Assembly (NCBI GenBank): GCA_043747595.1
Contig: JAYTOX010000005.1
Coordinates: 1-53,384 of the forward strand
Length of the DNA: 53,384 bases
DNA from: JADKIH01 sp043747595
Lineage (GTDB): Bacteria > Bacteroidota > Bacteroidia > AKYH767-A > 2013-40CM-41-45
Direction of reading: 5' to 3'
Shown piece by piece: positions 24,272 through 34,990 of the stretch. The notes beneath the pieces are model-generated. The model saw only the letters and a program-made list of their open reading frames with translations, did not search any database and had not been told where the DNA came from. Made by a program: the position numbers and the translations under genes. Numbering within the stretch: the stretch's first letter is position 1; the number at the start of each line of letters is the position of its first letter.

Positions 24272-27200
24272 TATTCAATTATCAATTTGCCGTTAAATTC
24301 TGAATTTCCAGTTGACACTACTATCTGGTAAAGGTACAAACCCGGATCAGAGGTACTCAGATCAACTAGGATTTTGTTGTCCGTTGCATTTAGTTTCCTT
24401 GAATAGCAAAGTCTTCCTACTACATCTCTTACGACAATTAAGCCATCATCGGGAATTGAATACGTTAAAGTGAACCTACCGTGACTCGGGTTTGGAAAGA
24501 GTGAGAATGAGTTTGTATCACGATTGCCTTTGCGATAAACATACCCGGATTGAAGACAACTGAATCCATCGTCATAATCGACATTAGGGTCAAACAATTT
24601 TCGAATAGATCTTGCATGATACACTGCCGGTCCAGCAATCAATGGGCAAAGTTCAGAAATAGAAATGATTTGCTGACGTTCGGTATTTTCCAGGTCCTCT
24701 TCAGGAAATCCGTCTAGTAATTTAAAGTAAATTGAATTTATCTCTTTTTCCAAACTTTCATAAATGGCCGTTTGTTCTAAAGTAAAATTCTGTGCTGAGA
24801 GTAATGCAGCTTTTCCGGAAATTGAATTATTAAGTGCTGACACTGCAGTATTGTTAACCATAATTAAATAATCCAATGATGCCATAAGATTATTACTGAG
24901 GTCATTGAGACTGTCATTAATATGATCGTCCACTAAATCAAGAGCCAGATTTTTCGTGACCTCCTTCAATAGCATCGACTTTGTATAAATCTCCAAGCTT
25001 CTTTGTTTTATGGTATTGATAAGGACAGATTGTTCAGCCAAGAGATTGTCTCTAGTATCGTTTATTTCTACAATTTGCGCAATATTAGTCGCAGCAGTTG
25101 CAATGTAAAAATCAGCCAAATCCTGCGACTCTACTTGCAAGTCAGGATATTTTTGCAAATAGGTAAACAGCTGAATTTGGTATTGCCATACGAGCTTTTT
25201 ATAAAAATCGCTTTTATTCAATGTGTCACCAATTAGATCAATTAATTTTGCAATACTTGGCTGCGGACCTACAGGCGGCAATCCACAATCGGATGGGTCG
25301 ATAATAAGGTCACTACCACCACCATTGGGAAAAAACCAATTGGGGGTGACTCCACTAGGAAGAAAAAAGCCATTACCAAATACACGATATTGAGAATTTA
25401 AAAAATCTGCTGGATTCGAAATTTCATTGAATCCATTCAATTGGTTACTCACCGGTCCAACCCTCCATTGATTACCCGAAAAATCTTGTCTTTCAACTGA
25501 GGAATTCACATTGTAATGCAAACCATAAAAATTAGGGCCAAAAACATTTTTTTGAATATTCTGCGTTGGGTTACCACCATTCGAAACACAGTTCCCGATA
25601 AAGCGAAGGCCATTGCTTGACCAGAACATCGTGTTTTGAGTAATGAGGTTTTCATTACTTTCAACAATTTGCATCGCTGCATCGTTATCTTCATAGATGG
25701 TCAAATCACTTTCACCGATAATATTATTACAGGCTATGGTATTGTACTCTGACCTGTCGATTTGAACCCCGCGCATATTCACCAGACCGCCACCGGTACT
25801 TGCAGCGTTCTTCATCGAAACTAGGTTCCCCGATATCCGATAGTCTCTAGCAGTAGTTAAATGCAAACCTATTCTGCCATTTTCATGCAAGGTGATTTGA
25901 TTGTCTTCAATATTTTTCACAGCAGAGGTAAGATTCAAATTATTGTCTGCAATATCAATGCCGAGTGTTTGTGAAATCCCTCCTCTGATGTTTGTTGGTC
26001 GAACTCCTGCGTCAATTGTATTGCTCCTCAAGTCTAATGAAAGCACTCTGTCATTGTCTAAAAGAGAAATTCCTACAGAGTTACAATCAATGAAGTTTCT
26101 TTCTACATTGATACTTGCATAATTTGGATGAGCACATCGAATTCCAATATCGACATTTTGCATTTGATTATCATAAATTCGTAGACCAGTTTCTATTCCT
26201 AAAATTCCATTCAAACAATGGTCAAAATCAACATCTAAATTATCATTATCACCTTTTTGAGTTAAGTCATTCGTTGCGCCTTTTGATTCACAGAAAATTC
26301 CTGTTCCTGAAAATATTCCACGCGGATAAGTGGGATCAAAATTAATCAAGTCCTTAAATTTACAATTGTCTACCGTTAGGTTACTCAAGTTCGAGTATAT
26401 TCCAAAGTTTAGATTGTTGAAATGAATTTTATTCGGAATACCAACACCAATTGAGAGACTTGTGATCCTGCTTAACTTAATGCCGGCAAACCCGTGCGTC
26501 AGAGGTTTCAATTTCTGGCCAGGGTACGGAGGTATTAAATTCCTTGTCGATTCAAAATACGAATCATCCACATCAAACCCGATACTGTTTGCCCCAAAAG
26601 GATTATTTTGCAAGCTTGCGTTGATTCCAATAACATTATTTAAAAATTGCATATGATTCCGACTATGAACACTTGCATTCGATTGCAGGTTTACAGCTGT
26701 TTCAGCATCCTCTATCACACTTTCAATGAGCACTACATTTCCACCTGTGTTAACTTGTATCCCCGACCACATTTGATTGCAATCAGGAACAGCTGAAATG
26801 TGTGACGTTTCTACAGTGAGTGTAGCCCCAGCCAACACCTCAATGCTTGCTCCCGGTCCCATTAATATGTTTTGGCAATTGTTAAAGGTAAGGTCATGAT
26901 CAATGGTCAAATTACCATTAATTATGATTCGAGAAGATGTACTATAGGTAGTAAACGGAAGTTGAGAAGCAATTTTTCCTGACAAATCGATATCAGTAAA
27001 ATTATTGAAATTGCTCGGGTAACAACAGTTGCTAAATGAGCTGACTGTAATATTGGACGTGCCGACAAACGGCTGCTGACCATTAATACTTACCGATACG
27101 GTTACGACATCCGTTGAGTTAACCAATGTGGTAAATGTTGCCGCGCCAGGAACAGGAACAAGTGGTAACCCATTTTTTTGCCAATAGTATGCTATTGCGC

Positions 27201-30200
27201 CTGGTGTACCATTGAGGATGTTGGCCGTAAATGTTACCGAACTTCCCCCACAAATTGTTGTATTAGGTAGAACTAAAACTGATGGAGAGCAATTTGCACT
27301 ACCGAAACTATAATTAGAAAAAGGTATTGCGACAGTACTTGGTGAAGGTAAACCACAATATTTAATATAATTATATTTCAAATTAAATGGCGATCCTGTA
27401 AACGTACTTACTGGTGTAAAATTTATATCGACATAAACTGTTCCTCCTTTTTTGATGATGCCATCAAAACATCCTGATGGGATAAGGGTAAAATGTGTAA
27501 CAGGACTACTCACCGGGACAGCAGACAACACCACGCACGCTGTACTTGCCGCAGTTTCCTTATAGCTGAACGTAGCAGTAATGTTTTGTAAAGACAGATC
27601 AAGCAACCCTAAATCAAATTCCAAATTATAGATATCGGTAGTTGTCGTGTGGAAGGTGTAACGTGCCGTATTATTTTGACAAAGTTGATAAGTTACCGCC
27701 GGTGGAAACAATTCAGTTACATCATTCGGAAATCCAACAGTACAATTGGTATTCACGGTATAACAAAATACTGCAGGTAGCGTATTGGTTGCAGGATCAC
27801 ATGTACTGCTAAAATAAATTGGAATGGTTATCGACTGATGAGTAAGACAGTTTCCTATTTGCGCGCTGATCGTAAAAACATGATTGTATGCATTCGTTAC
27901 ATTTCCAATGGAACTGTACCATCTGTTTCCAATCTTCGTCATTGGAATTGGAGTTGCGTTATTATCCGAAATGGTCGCAGAGCTAAAAAGATTACTTCCT
28001 GTTGGCTCATCAAAATAGAGAAAGGCATTTTCGATAAAGTCGTCAGTTGAAACATTATCTGAAATACTCACATTCATGTTTACATTTCTTGACCCTCCAG
28101 ACAATGTTGGAGTCGCCACATTCATATTTACCGTATTCTGATTGGTTGTAATGGTGTTACCATAAGTTCTATTTGACACAAAATCATTAAATACATTAGG
28201 TGCTACTTCAAGTTGCATTACTGCAAAAGCTAGCGGCAACGCAGGAATTGGAACTGCCAATGAACATGTATTTAATGAAAACGGATAGAACAATGTTTCA
28301 GAAAAATATTCATCACCATACAGAATGCTTCTTGAATCAATCAACGGCGACGTGCAAGATGTGATTGATAAACTTTCGTCTGCAATTGCCTCAGGGAAAT
28401 TTGACACCGTTGTTGAAATTGTTTGTCCATTTTGGTACCAGTTACTCAACTGTGGAAATAGCGGTGGCTGGTTGTTTGAAATTAAATTTGACCAATGTAA
28501 ATTTGTATTTACACACGTCGTATTGCTGGGAAGTTTAATTCCAGAACCGGATTTTGCGTAATCTATACTGTTGAATTGATAGAGACTCAAAGTTCCTGGT
28601 AATTGAATTTTTATATTCTTCAACGAGGGTATTTTTCTAAACTCAAAAGGAAACACATTTGTTGATTCACCACCAATTGAAAAAGTGTTTTGAAATTGAA
28701 TTCCTTTTTTGCATTTGTTTAGCGTATTGGGGCCTACAAGCTGTCCGTCAAAAGTGCTTGCAAAAATTTCAGCTGCAATCGAATAAAAATAATGATACTG
28801 TGAATACGTTTCACAAAAATAGAGCATGTCACTGCTGATGGAAAACTGGAGGTTAGGGTCCGGAGGATGTAAATGTCCAGCATCATAATAAACATCCTGG
28901 CCAATGCTTAGCCTTTGGTGAGTAAAAGCATCAAAAAGCGGCTGAGTAATTGAAGGCCCAACGAGTGGGGTTCCTGTAAGGTACAAGTTCAATTGAACCT
29001 TGCTCCTCCTTCGATTGTCTGCCGCTAAAAATGAACCATAGCTCGGGGTATAATTATTTTTTTGTTTGAAATTCATCGTAATGGTCAATTCTTCATCGCC
29101 ACTAAATCTTCCGTTTGCAAAATAAGTAGTTCCTAATTTTGTATTAATTAATGCTGCACTAAGATCTATCAAAATGATATCTAATTTACCTGATTGATAA
29201 CTTTGATCCCGTTCATCGTAGACAAATTTAGTAAAGTCAACGTCAGCTGGCGTAAGATAAATTGGGGATGAAGCAACACCCGATGAATTTACAATTTCTA
29301 ACTTGAAATCTTTTGGTTCTACATTGAACTCAAGGGAATTTGAATGCTGAATCGCCAGTTCACCATAAAAATAATCTAGATTAATAGGCCCGTCGAAATG
29401 ACTGGCATTATGATTTGGCAGCAATCCCCTTTGCAGGAGGCTACTAAATGTTTCAGCATTCCCATTATTAATTTTGGCCCGAGCTACTATTTTTAACTCA
29501 TCACCTAGAATTGAACTCGAAATGTGAAGATCATTGAAATGTGAATAGTTCGTTGGACTTGTTATCGGCACAGTAGATCCATTTAGTAAATCGGCCAATC
29601 CATCGTTTTCTATATCTTTTAATCCAAAGTTAGTTCTAACCAAGACATCGGAAGTAGGATGCACTGTCACACCAGGCAGTTGACATCCCGGACAGTTAAT
29701 AGCAATTGAACCGTCATTTATTGTCAATGGAACTTGAAGCAATGTGTTATTTGGTAAGTCAGGGATTAATAAATAAGTTTTTAATCGATACTCCGGGTTT
29801 TTACTAACAGTTGCCTGAGTGCTACACATAGCAGGTATGCATGCAGCCCGCATATCAAATTGAAAATCTGAGTTGCTCAAGATTTCATAAATAACGTTCA
29901 ATGCTTGACCACTTGGACAACTACTGAATAAAAAGTCGGCAGAGTACTGATTACTTTGCCCACACACGTATGTTCCAATAGTCCCTAAATGAGAAGGCCA
30001 GTTCTGCACTAAGCCATTCTCTTTATACACTAATTTAATATTGGAGACGTCCAGTAATTGATCCGCATCAATTAAAAACCGTATGCCGCCTCTCGTGAGA
30101 TTCACAGTGCCGCTATTCGTAAAATCAATTTGGTTCGCGATTAGATTGGATGCCCTTAAATCATTTATGTTTAACTTCCGACAAAATTCAAAGTTGTGAG

Positions 30201-31962
30201 CTTCAAACGTTGAAGGAAGGCCCCAATCTTTTGATTGGGCGGCAGCTAATGTTGATATCAAAGGTGTGAAATCTTGTTTCAAAAATACCTTGCTCGGAGT
30301 ATTACCCGTTGTGTTAGGACTGATTGATCCAGAAAACGGATCTAATTCATACGCATTCGGCGCTATATAATCGCCACTTGATGAATAAATTGTATTTGAA
30401 TTTGAACATTCATCGTAATATTCTACACCTATTGTCCAATCATTTAATATTTTATCAATATTGAATAGGTTTGGATCGTTTGAAGGTGCTTCATAATAAA
30501 TATCAAACGCTACCTCGACTGATTCTCCCGGGGCTAGAATGTTAGTTGTAGTAGACACTGGTCTGCCAACATCTACGGTTGCTTTATATACTGAAGCGGT
30601 ACAAGTAGAACAGGATAATGGTGAAACAATCCTTCGCGTAATCAATATATTCTGTGCTAAGTTCGTCGGATTAATTTTGAATGTACCTGTACCGGGATTG
30701 TTTCCAATATCTTTTATGTAATAAAAGTTTGAATTATAATTATCAGTTATTATTATTTTTGGATTTTTAGCAACATCTTTTCCAACATTTTGAATTCTAA
30801 ATTTCCAGGTTTCAGGTGCTTGATTCTCTAAGCCATATTGCCAAACTCCATGATACGGTGCAGCGGTGGCCAAAGGAGTTCCGATAATTGAATTTGCTAT
30901 TGGGTCAGGAGCCAATCGCCATACTTTTATATCTGGCATATCCGGACCTCTATTTATATTGTCACTTGCACTAGCACTATTGCAGAGATCTGAGGGGCAG
31001 CCATAGGTCAGTACACTATTCAAAAGTGTACCCACAGAAGAGCAAAAATTATCTACGCAATATCTTTGGTAATTCGGAAATATTAATGTTTCTATAACTA
31101 AAATTGAATCACCATACTGAAAATCACTGAATGTAATTTCCGGGCAAGTGAAATTGTATGTTGCAGGGCTACTAGTATATGTAAATGAAACTGGTAATAT
31201 ATTATTACCTCTTTTTTGTATAATTTGGAATTTTGTAATATTCACATCATCATTAGTAAGGCAAGAATAGGTATCTGAAAAAGTTAATGAAATAGGAACA
31301 GTTGGGCTTCCTCCCTGCACTGTCCAATCTGGCCCATTATTTATGTATCTGATGGTCCTTGTTATTTCATTCGGTGTACCAGAGGTTGAACTATTATAAG
31401 AATCATGATAATTAACCGCTACGTCGCTAGATATCGTTTTTTCAAGTTTTAAATAATATAGATTTAATGCTAGGAATGATGAAGACAATGTAGCCGTGGT
31501 CCCCGTACTATTGCCATTCCTAATGATTGAATGAGTTGTCACATTTACAGTTTTGTTCCAGATGATACCTCCTATATTGTTGAGGTTACCTGTACCAGCC
31601 TCAAATTCTATTTTATTTTGAAAGGCTCCTGAGCCTATATTTGAAATGTCTTTACATGGAATAGTAAATATAAATTGACATTGTAACGGAGAAATAATAG
31701 TTGCAATGTCAATATAATAATCTGATGTTCCAGAGGGGTGATAAGAATTATTAGGGGCACTTGTTACTGTTTCTCCATTGATAAAACTAACCTTAAGTAT
31801 TCCGGAGTTCGGAGGGTCAACTGCCAAGGTCAACGTTTCTGGTTCACAGAAAAAGGCGGCAGCAGGAATATCAGCTCTTAACTCAACTTGTTGTTGAGCA
31901 TTTCCACTAAGATGAAAAAATAATACGAGTAAGATTAGCGTGAAGTAATGTTTAGATACCAT
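24271..31962 (-). CDS. Giant T9SS surface protein with beta-helix domain (2563 aa)
   Basis: ATG at 31962. Signal peptide residues 1-22 (ending SGNAQ). Residues ~25-1560 are long beta-rich modules with paired cysteines and DUF11-like gradients (TWKFRIQNVGKDVAKNPKII). Residues ~1560-1640 are Ig-like (AYYWQKNGLPLVPV). Residues ~1650-2210 form a parallel beta-helix of the NosD/pectate-lyase type (IIINGNLTIDHDLTFNN; DVGIRCAHPNYASINVERNF; NNNLNLTSAVKNIEDNQITL). Residues ~2240-2470 are helical with a conserved end (CPLIAGPAVYHAR, DPNVDYDDGFSCLQSGY). The T9SS sorting domain is ~2485-2563 (FSLFPNPSHGRFTL). Probably a fibrous adhesin or glycan-binding protein, by inference. Cargo of the tRNA-Leu element, with a homologue outside it at 48213-53327. 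Confidence 0.9.
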   Translation of the reverse strand: MVSKHYFTLILLVLFFHLSGNAQQQVELRADIPAAAFFCEPETLTLAVDPPNSGILKVSFINGETVTSAPNNSYHPSGTSDYYIDIATIISPLQCQFIFTIPCKDISNIGSGAFQNKIEFEAGTGNLNNIGGIIWNKTVNVTTHSIIRNGNSTGTTATLSSSFLALNLYYLKLEKTISSDVAVNYHDSYNSSTSGTPNEITRTIRYINNGPDWTVQGGSPTVPISLTFSDTYSCLTNDDVNITKFQIIQKRGNNILPVSFTYTSSPATYNFTCPEITFSDFQYGDSILVIETLIFPNYQRYCVDNFCSSVGTLLNSVLTYGCPSDLCNSASASDNINRGPDMPDIKVWRLAPDPIANSIIGTPLATAAPYHGVWQYGLENQAPETWKFRIQNVGKDVAKNPKIIITDNYNSNFYYIKDIGNNPGTGTFKINPTNLAQNILITRRIVSPLSCSTCTASVYKATVDVGRPVSTTTNILAPGESVEVAFDIYYEAPSNDPNLFNIDKILNDWTIGVEYYDECSNSNTIYSSSGDYIAPNAYELDPFSGSISPNTTGNTPSKVFLKQDFTPLISTLAAAQSKDWGLPSTFEAHNFEFCRKLNINDLRASNLIANQIDFTNSGTVNLTRGGIRFLIDADQLLDVSNIKLVYKENGLVQNWPSHLGTIGTYVCGQSNQYSADFLFSSCPSGQALNVIYEILSNSDFQFDMRAACIPAMCSTQATVSKNPEYRLKTYLLIPDLPNNTLLQVPLTINDGSIAINCPGCQLPGVTVHPTSDVLVRTNFGLKDIENDGLADLLNGSTVPITSPTNYSHFNDLHISSSILGDELKIVARAKINNGNAETFSSLLQRGLLPNHNASHFDGPINLDYFYGELAIQHSNSLEFNVEPKDFKLEIVNSSGVASSPIYLTPADVDFTKFVYDERDQSYQSGKLDIILIDLSAALINTKLGTTYFANGRFSGDEELTITMNFKQKNNYTPSYGSFLAADNRRRSKVQLNLYLTGTPLVGPSITQPLFDAFTHQRLSIGQDVYYDAGHLHPPDPNLQFSISSDMLYFCETYSQYHYFYSIAAEIFASTFDGQLVGPNTLNKCKKGIQFQNTFSIGGESTNVFPFEFRKIPSLKNIKIQLPGTLSLYQFNSIDYAKSGSGIKLPSNTTCVNTNLHWSNLISNNQPPLFPQLSNWYQNGQTISTTVSNFPEAIADESLSITSCTSPLIDSRSILYGDEYFSETLFYPFSLNTCSLAVPIPALPLAFAVMQLEVAPNVFNDFVSNRTYGNTITTNQNTVNMNVATPTLSGGSRNVNMNVSISDNVSTDDFIENAFLYFDEPTGSNLFSSATISDNNATPIPMTKIGNRWYSSIGNVTNAYNHVFTISAQIGNCLTHQSITIPIYFSSTCDPATNTLPAVFCYTVNTNCTVGFPNDVTELFPPAVTYQLCQNNTARYTFHTTTTDIYNLEFDLGLLDLSLQNITATFSYKETAASTACVVLSAVPVSSPVTHFTLIPSGCFDGIIKKGGTVYVDINFTPVSTFTGSPFNLKYNYIKYCGLPSPSTVAIPFSNYSFGSANCSPSVLVLPNTTICGGSSVTFTANILNGTPGAIAYYWQKNGLPLVPVPGAATFTTLVNSTDVVTVSVSINGQQPFVGTSNITVSSFSNCCYPSNFNNFTDIDLSGKIASQLPFTTYSTSSRIIINGNLTIDHDLTFNNCQNILMGPGASIEVLAGATLTVETSHISAVPDCNQMWSGIQVNTGGNVVLIESVIEDAETAVNLQSNASVHSRNHMQFLNNVIGINASLQNNPFGANSIGFDVDDSYFESTRNLIPPYPGQKLKPLTHGFAGIKLSRITSLSIGVGIPNKIHFNNLNFGIYSNLSNLTVDNCKFKDLINFDPTYPRGIFSGTGIFCESKGATNDLTQKGDNDNLDVDFDHCLNGILGIETGLRIYDNQMQNVDIGIRCAHPNYASINVERNFIDCNSVGISLLDNDRVLSLDLRSNTIDAGVRPTNIRGGISQTLGIDIADNNLNLTSAVKNIEDNQITLHENGRIGLHLTTARDYRISGNLVSMKNAASTGGGLVNMRGVQIDRSEYNTIACNNIIGESDLTIYEDNDAAMQIVESNENLITQNTMFWSSNGLRFIGNCVSNGGNPTQNIQKNVFGPNFYGLHYNVNSSVERQDFSGNQWRVGPVSNQLNGFNEISNPADFLNSQYRVFGNGFFLPSGVTPNWFFPNGGGSDLIIDPSDCGLPPVGPQPSIAKLIDLIGDTLNKSDFYKKLVWQYQIQLFTYLQKYPDLQVESQDLADFYIATAATNIAQIVEINDTRDNLLAEQSVLINTIKQRSLEIYTKSMLLKEVTKNLALDLVDDHINDSLNDLSNNLMASLDYLIMVNNTAVSALNNSISGKAALLSAQNFTLEQTAIYESLEKEINSIYFKLLDGFPEEDLENTERQQIISISELCPLIAGPAVYHARSIRKLFDPNVDYDDGFSCLQSGYVYRKGNRDTNSFSLFPNPSHGRFTLTYSIPDDGLIVVRDVVGRLCYSRKLNATDNKILVDLSTSDPGLYLYQIVVSTGNSEFNGKLIIE

Positions 31963-32339
31963 ACAGTTGATGTTTTAGAAATCAAAGATTTATTAAAATA
32001 ATTTTTAGGTTGTTAAAGGTAAAATTCAAAGACGATAATAATTAATCTAACGAAATATTCTGCCACATTAATCTTAATTACATTCAATTACTTTTCATCA
32101 ATTCACTAACGAGATACTGACAAACTAAATAACTATACCTCGCCAGTTCAGGAGACAAGCTCGCAGACTACTTTCCTAATCGGAGAATAAATGTATCTTA
32201 ATTATTGAAATACCAAAAACGATTTCAAAGATTTTCCGTGAATGATTTATAATAGTATTGGAAAGGTTCAATTCCACCGTTAAAGATTCTCAATCTTTAC
32301 ACCAATGCTTTAACTAATATTTTCTAAACAATATTAGTG
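31963..32339. other. Gene-free stretch upstream of the giant gene
   Basis: No coding frame. It must contain the promoter of the minus-strand gene starting at 31962, but I cannot single out a convincing TAnnTTTG box. The right end holds the hairpins at 32281-32337. Confidence 0.5.
32281..32337 (-). terminator. Two hairpins just after the SBBP-type surface gene
   Basis: CTAATATT (32314-32321) / AATATTAG (32330-32337), and TAAAGATT (32281-32288) / AATCTTTA (32292-32299) with a CTC loop. Both lie within 60 bp of the stop codon at 32340 in the direction of transcription, so they likely end that transcript before the giant gene. Confidence 0.5.
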
Positions 32340-34154
32340 TCACCGATCTGTGAATACAAAACTTCTAGTCAGTACTATTCCGCCACTCTCTACCCTCACC
32401 ACAAAGACACCCGTCTGCTGATACAAAGGAATGGAGAGGTAGCTATCTTTAGTAACATTCTGCAAAGAGCGTTGTGCAATAACCTTCCCCTGCACATCAA
32501 AGATGCGCACCTCCCCCTGAGCAATATTTTTTAAATATCGTATTTGTACGACATGTGACTCTGCCAAACTAAAGGACACCATATCTCCTGTTTCTATGCT
32601 TTCAGGTAAACTGACCGCTGTCATGAAAACAGTGTCGGAATAAAAAGTTGAACAGTACTGGGAGATTTTGCAGAAGTAGGTTCCATTGCCGTAGGTAGTT
32701 GTATCAATGTTGATTCCTTGCTGAGTTTCATTTGCAAGTGCAACACCGTCTTTGTACCATTGGTATGAATTCGCTGCTGGTGTAACGAAGAGCGAATCTC
32801 CAATGATATTCGACACGGTCACTTGGTAGCTGTTCGTTCTGTATTTGAGTGTAGTGTAGTCTTCGCTACCTGTACCACCACTGAAGCCACCGACAAATAC
32901 ATTGCCGTTGCCATCCTTGGCCGCTGCGGTAGCAACATCATTTGTACCGCTGCTAAACGTGAGTGGGTAGTTTGAGAGCAAGTTGCCATTGCCATCGAAT
33001 TTAAGAGTGATGATTGCACTCACTCCACCACTTGTGGTGCTTGTACCAACAACGATTAAACCAACTGGAGAAGAGTTGTACATGATTTTAACGGGTACAT
33101 CGTCAGTGCCATTGCCACTACCCCATCTCTTTGTCCACACCGTGTCTCCACTCGTATTTACTTTGAGAAGCCACATGTCTGTTCCGCCAACTGTTGTACT
33201 TGTGCTCGCAACGACATATGAGTTACCGCTGTTATCTGTCACAAGACTCTTCACATGATCAATTGATGTTGGAGTCCTTTGATATTGTTTTTGCCACTGT
33301 GAAAAGACAGTACTGATTTTCACCAAGTCAAAACCATTTAATTCATCAAATCCAATGTATTTAAAATTGGATTGATCAATTCCAAAGTCAGTCGGAAAGC
33401 CAGTAGCTCCAATGATAGAATTCCATTGCCCTGAGGTACTGAACGCAGGGTCGTAGTCATAGGTGACGACATACCCTGCCGGAGAAAAGGTAGATACGAA
33501 TAGATGCCCCACTTGGTCGATGCGTATTTGGCTTGAAAAATCACCACCAGAAATATTTACACCACCCAATGAATCTACAATATTTCCTTGTTGATCGTAC
33601 TTGATATTGAACACGTCCTCATGGCTAGAAACTGAGTAGTGATTGTAACTTTCGCCTGTGACATATACTTCGCCTGTACTACTGTTGACGGCGATACTCT
33701 TCGCCCCATCATACCCATTGCCATTTGCATTGTTATTATTGTAGATCGCAGGCCAGTTGCCGGAAGCAATCGCCCCGTTAGGCGTGTACTTAATGGTGAC
33801 GTAGTCAAAATTGCTAGTAGCTCCTTGAGTACGACCGCAGAGGTATATGTTGCCACTTTGATCTACTTTCAAATCTGTCGGGACATCATCTAAGTGATCT
33901 TGTCCATCCCATCTGTTTTTCCAAAGGATGTTGCCGTCTAAGTCATACTTGATGGTGACAATGTCGATCCCAGTGCCGATGCTGTCGCTTTGCCCGGTGA
34001 TGATAGTGTTGCAGTCATTGTCTACTGCAATTGCTACTAGTTTGTCAGTAAAGCCACTGCCTCCGTTGAATGATTTGTTCCAATCAAGGACGGGTTGGGC
34101 AGAAATGAAAAATGAAAATAAGATTAGAAGTGTTGAAAGTAGAATTGTTTTCAT
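32340..34154 (-). CDS. T9SS surface protein with SBBP-type beta-propeller repeats
   Basis: 604 aa, ATG at 34154. Signal peptide residues 1-19 (ending FFISAQ). Residues ~25-430 contain SBBP-like blades, repeating the pattern TIKYDLDGNILWKNRWDG / TIKYTPNGAI / DNSGNSYVVASTST / DGNGNVFVGGFSG, each about 50-60 residues. An Ig-like piece (SYQWYKDGVALANETQ) comes near 460, and a short C-terminal domain with VRIFDVQGKVIAQRSL and GVFVVRVESGG is the T9SS sorting domain. Secreted and cell-surface attached. Separate transcription unit just upstream of the giant gene, same strand, in the element cargo. Confidence 0.85.
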   Translation of the reverse strand: MKTILLSTLLILFSFFISAQPVLDWNKSFNGGSGFTDKLVAIAVDNDCNTIITGQSDSIGTGIDIVTIKYDLDGNILWKNRWDGQDHLDDVPTDLKVDQSGNIYLCGRTQGATSNFDYVTIKYTPNGAIASGNWPAIYNNNNANGNGYDGAKSIAVNSSTGEVYVTGESYNHYSVSSHEDVFNIKYDQQGNIVDSLGGVNISGGDFSSQIRIDQVGHLFVSTFSPAGYVVTYDYDPAFSTSGQWNSIIGATGFPTDFGIDQSNFKYIGFDELNGFDLVKISTVFSQWQKQYQRTPTSIDHVKSLVTDNSGNSYVVASTSTTVGGTDMWLLKVNTSGDTVWTKRWGSGNGTDDVPVKIMYNSSPVGLIVVGTSTTSGGVSAIITLKFDGNGNLLSNYPLTFSSGTNDVATAAAKDGNGNVFVGGFSGGTGSEDYTTLKYRTNSYQVTVSNIIGDSLFVTPAANSYQWYKDGVALANETQQGINIDTTTYGNGTYFCKISQYCSTFYSDTVFMTAVSLPESIETGDMVSFSLAESHVVQIRYLKNIAQGEVRIFDVQGKVIAQRSLQNVTKDSYLSIPLYQQTGVFVVRVESGGIVLTRSFVFTDR

Positions 34155-34268
34155 ACAAGAGTCTGTTTAGAATTATGTGTTATGTAACTCTAAACTAGAA
34201 AAAAATTTGCTACTTATTAGTAGTATCTTATTAAGTGTATCTATTTAATGGTAACTAAATGATTTACT

Positions 34269-34541
34269 GTGACTTTACTTTACTCCATGGAATCAAAAGC
34301 AAAGAAAAAGACTAAGAAAAAGGGACAGGCGGAATTGGCAAAGCTTGGCAAAAGAATCAAATCATTACGTATTGAAAAGGGATACACTAACTATGAGTAC
34401 TTTGCATACGAGCATAATATACCTCGTGCACAATTCGGACGATATGAAAAAGGCGAGGACCTCCGATTTAGCAGCCTCATTAAAGTAATTCAGGCTTTTG
34501 ATATGACTTTACAGGAATTTTTTTTGGAAGGATTTGAATGA
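34269..34541 (+). CDS. XRE-family helix-turn-helix regulator
   Basis: 90 aa, ATG at 34269. After a Lys-rich start (AKKKTKKKGQAELAKLG) comes a Cro/C1-type HTH: KRIKSLRIEKGYTNYEYFAY, with recognition helix region IPRAQFGRYEKGED, then LIKVIQAFDMTLQEFF. Usual short length for Bacteroidota XRE regulators. It lies between the surface locus and the dGTPase gene, divergent from the SBBP gene (115 bp), so it may control one of them; the target is not shown. Confidence 0.85.
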   Translation: MTLLYSMESKAKKKTKKKGQAELAKLGKRIKSLRIEKGYTNYEYFAYEHNIPRAQFGRYEKGEDLRFSSLIKVIQAFDMTLQEFFLEGFE

Positions 34542-34760
34542 AACAAATATGGCTAATCCAGCCAAACTTGTGTACGTTTACAAAGCTGTTCATAAAATAA
34601 CTTACCAATTCTTGCACTTGTAAGTACTTGTTTTACTTTTATTGTCTATAGAAATTTATGTTCATATCTTTGATTCTACATAGTAGGTCGTCTTATTGCC
34701 TTGCATTGAAGTATTGACTAAATTCGCAGCCTAAATTAGACTAAGGAAAAATAACCAAAA

Positions 34761-34913
34761 ATGGAAAAAATAGCAGTTGAATTTGATCCTATTGTGGAAT
34801 CATTAAAGGAATATGCCAGAGAAGTTGCATACGTTCCAACTTCACGCCAAAAAGTTAAAGACACAACTAGGGATGTCAAGCGGCCTAGTAGGGCAAAAGT
34901 CAAAAAAAAATAA
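34761..34913 (+). CDS. Small basic protein, 50 aa, before the dGTPase gene
   Basis: ATG at 34761, TAA at 34911-34913. An acidic first half (MEKIAVEFDPIVESLKEYAR) and a strongly basic tail (RDVKRPSRAKVKKK). No family recognised. It lies 77 bp upstream of the dGTPase start on the same strand, so could be a partner, an inhibitor or a leader. The open frame is short, so reality is uncertain. Confidence 0.4.
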   Translation: MEKIAVEFDPIVESLKEYAREVAYVPTSRQKVKDTTRDVKRPSRAKVKKK

Positions 34914-34990
34914 TATGTTTGTATAAACCAAGATAATTTTTCTTGGTTTTTTAATTCCAATGTTTTAATTTTTAAAATATTTAACAATGT

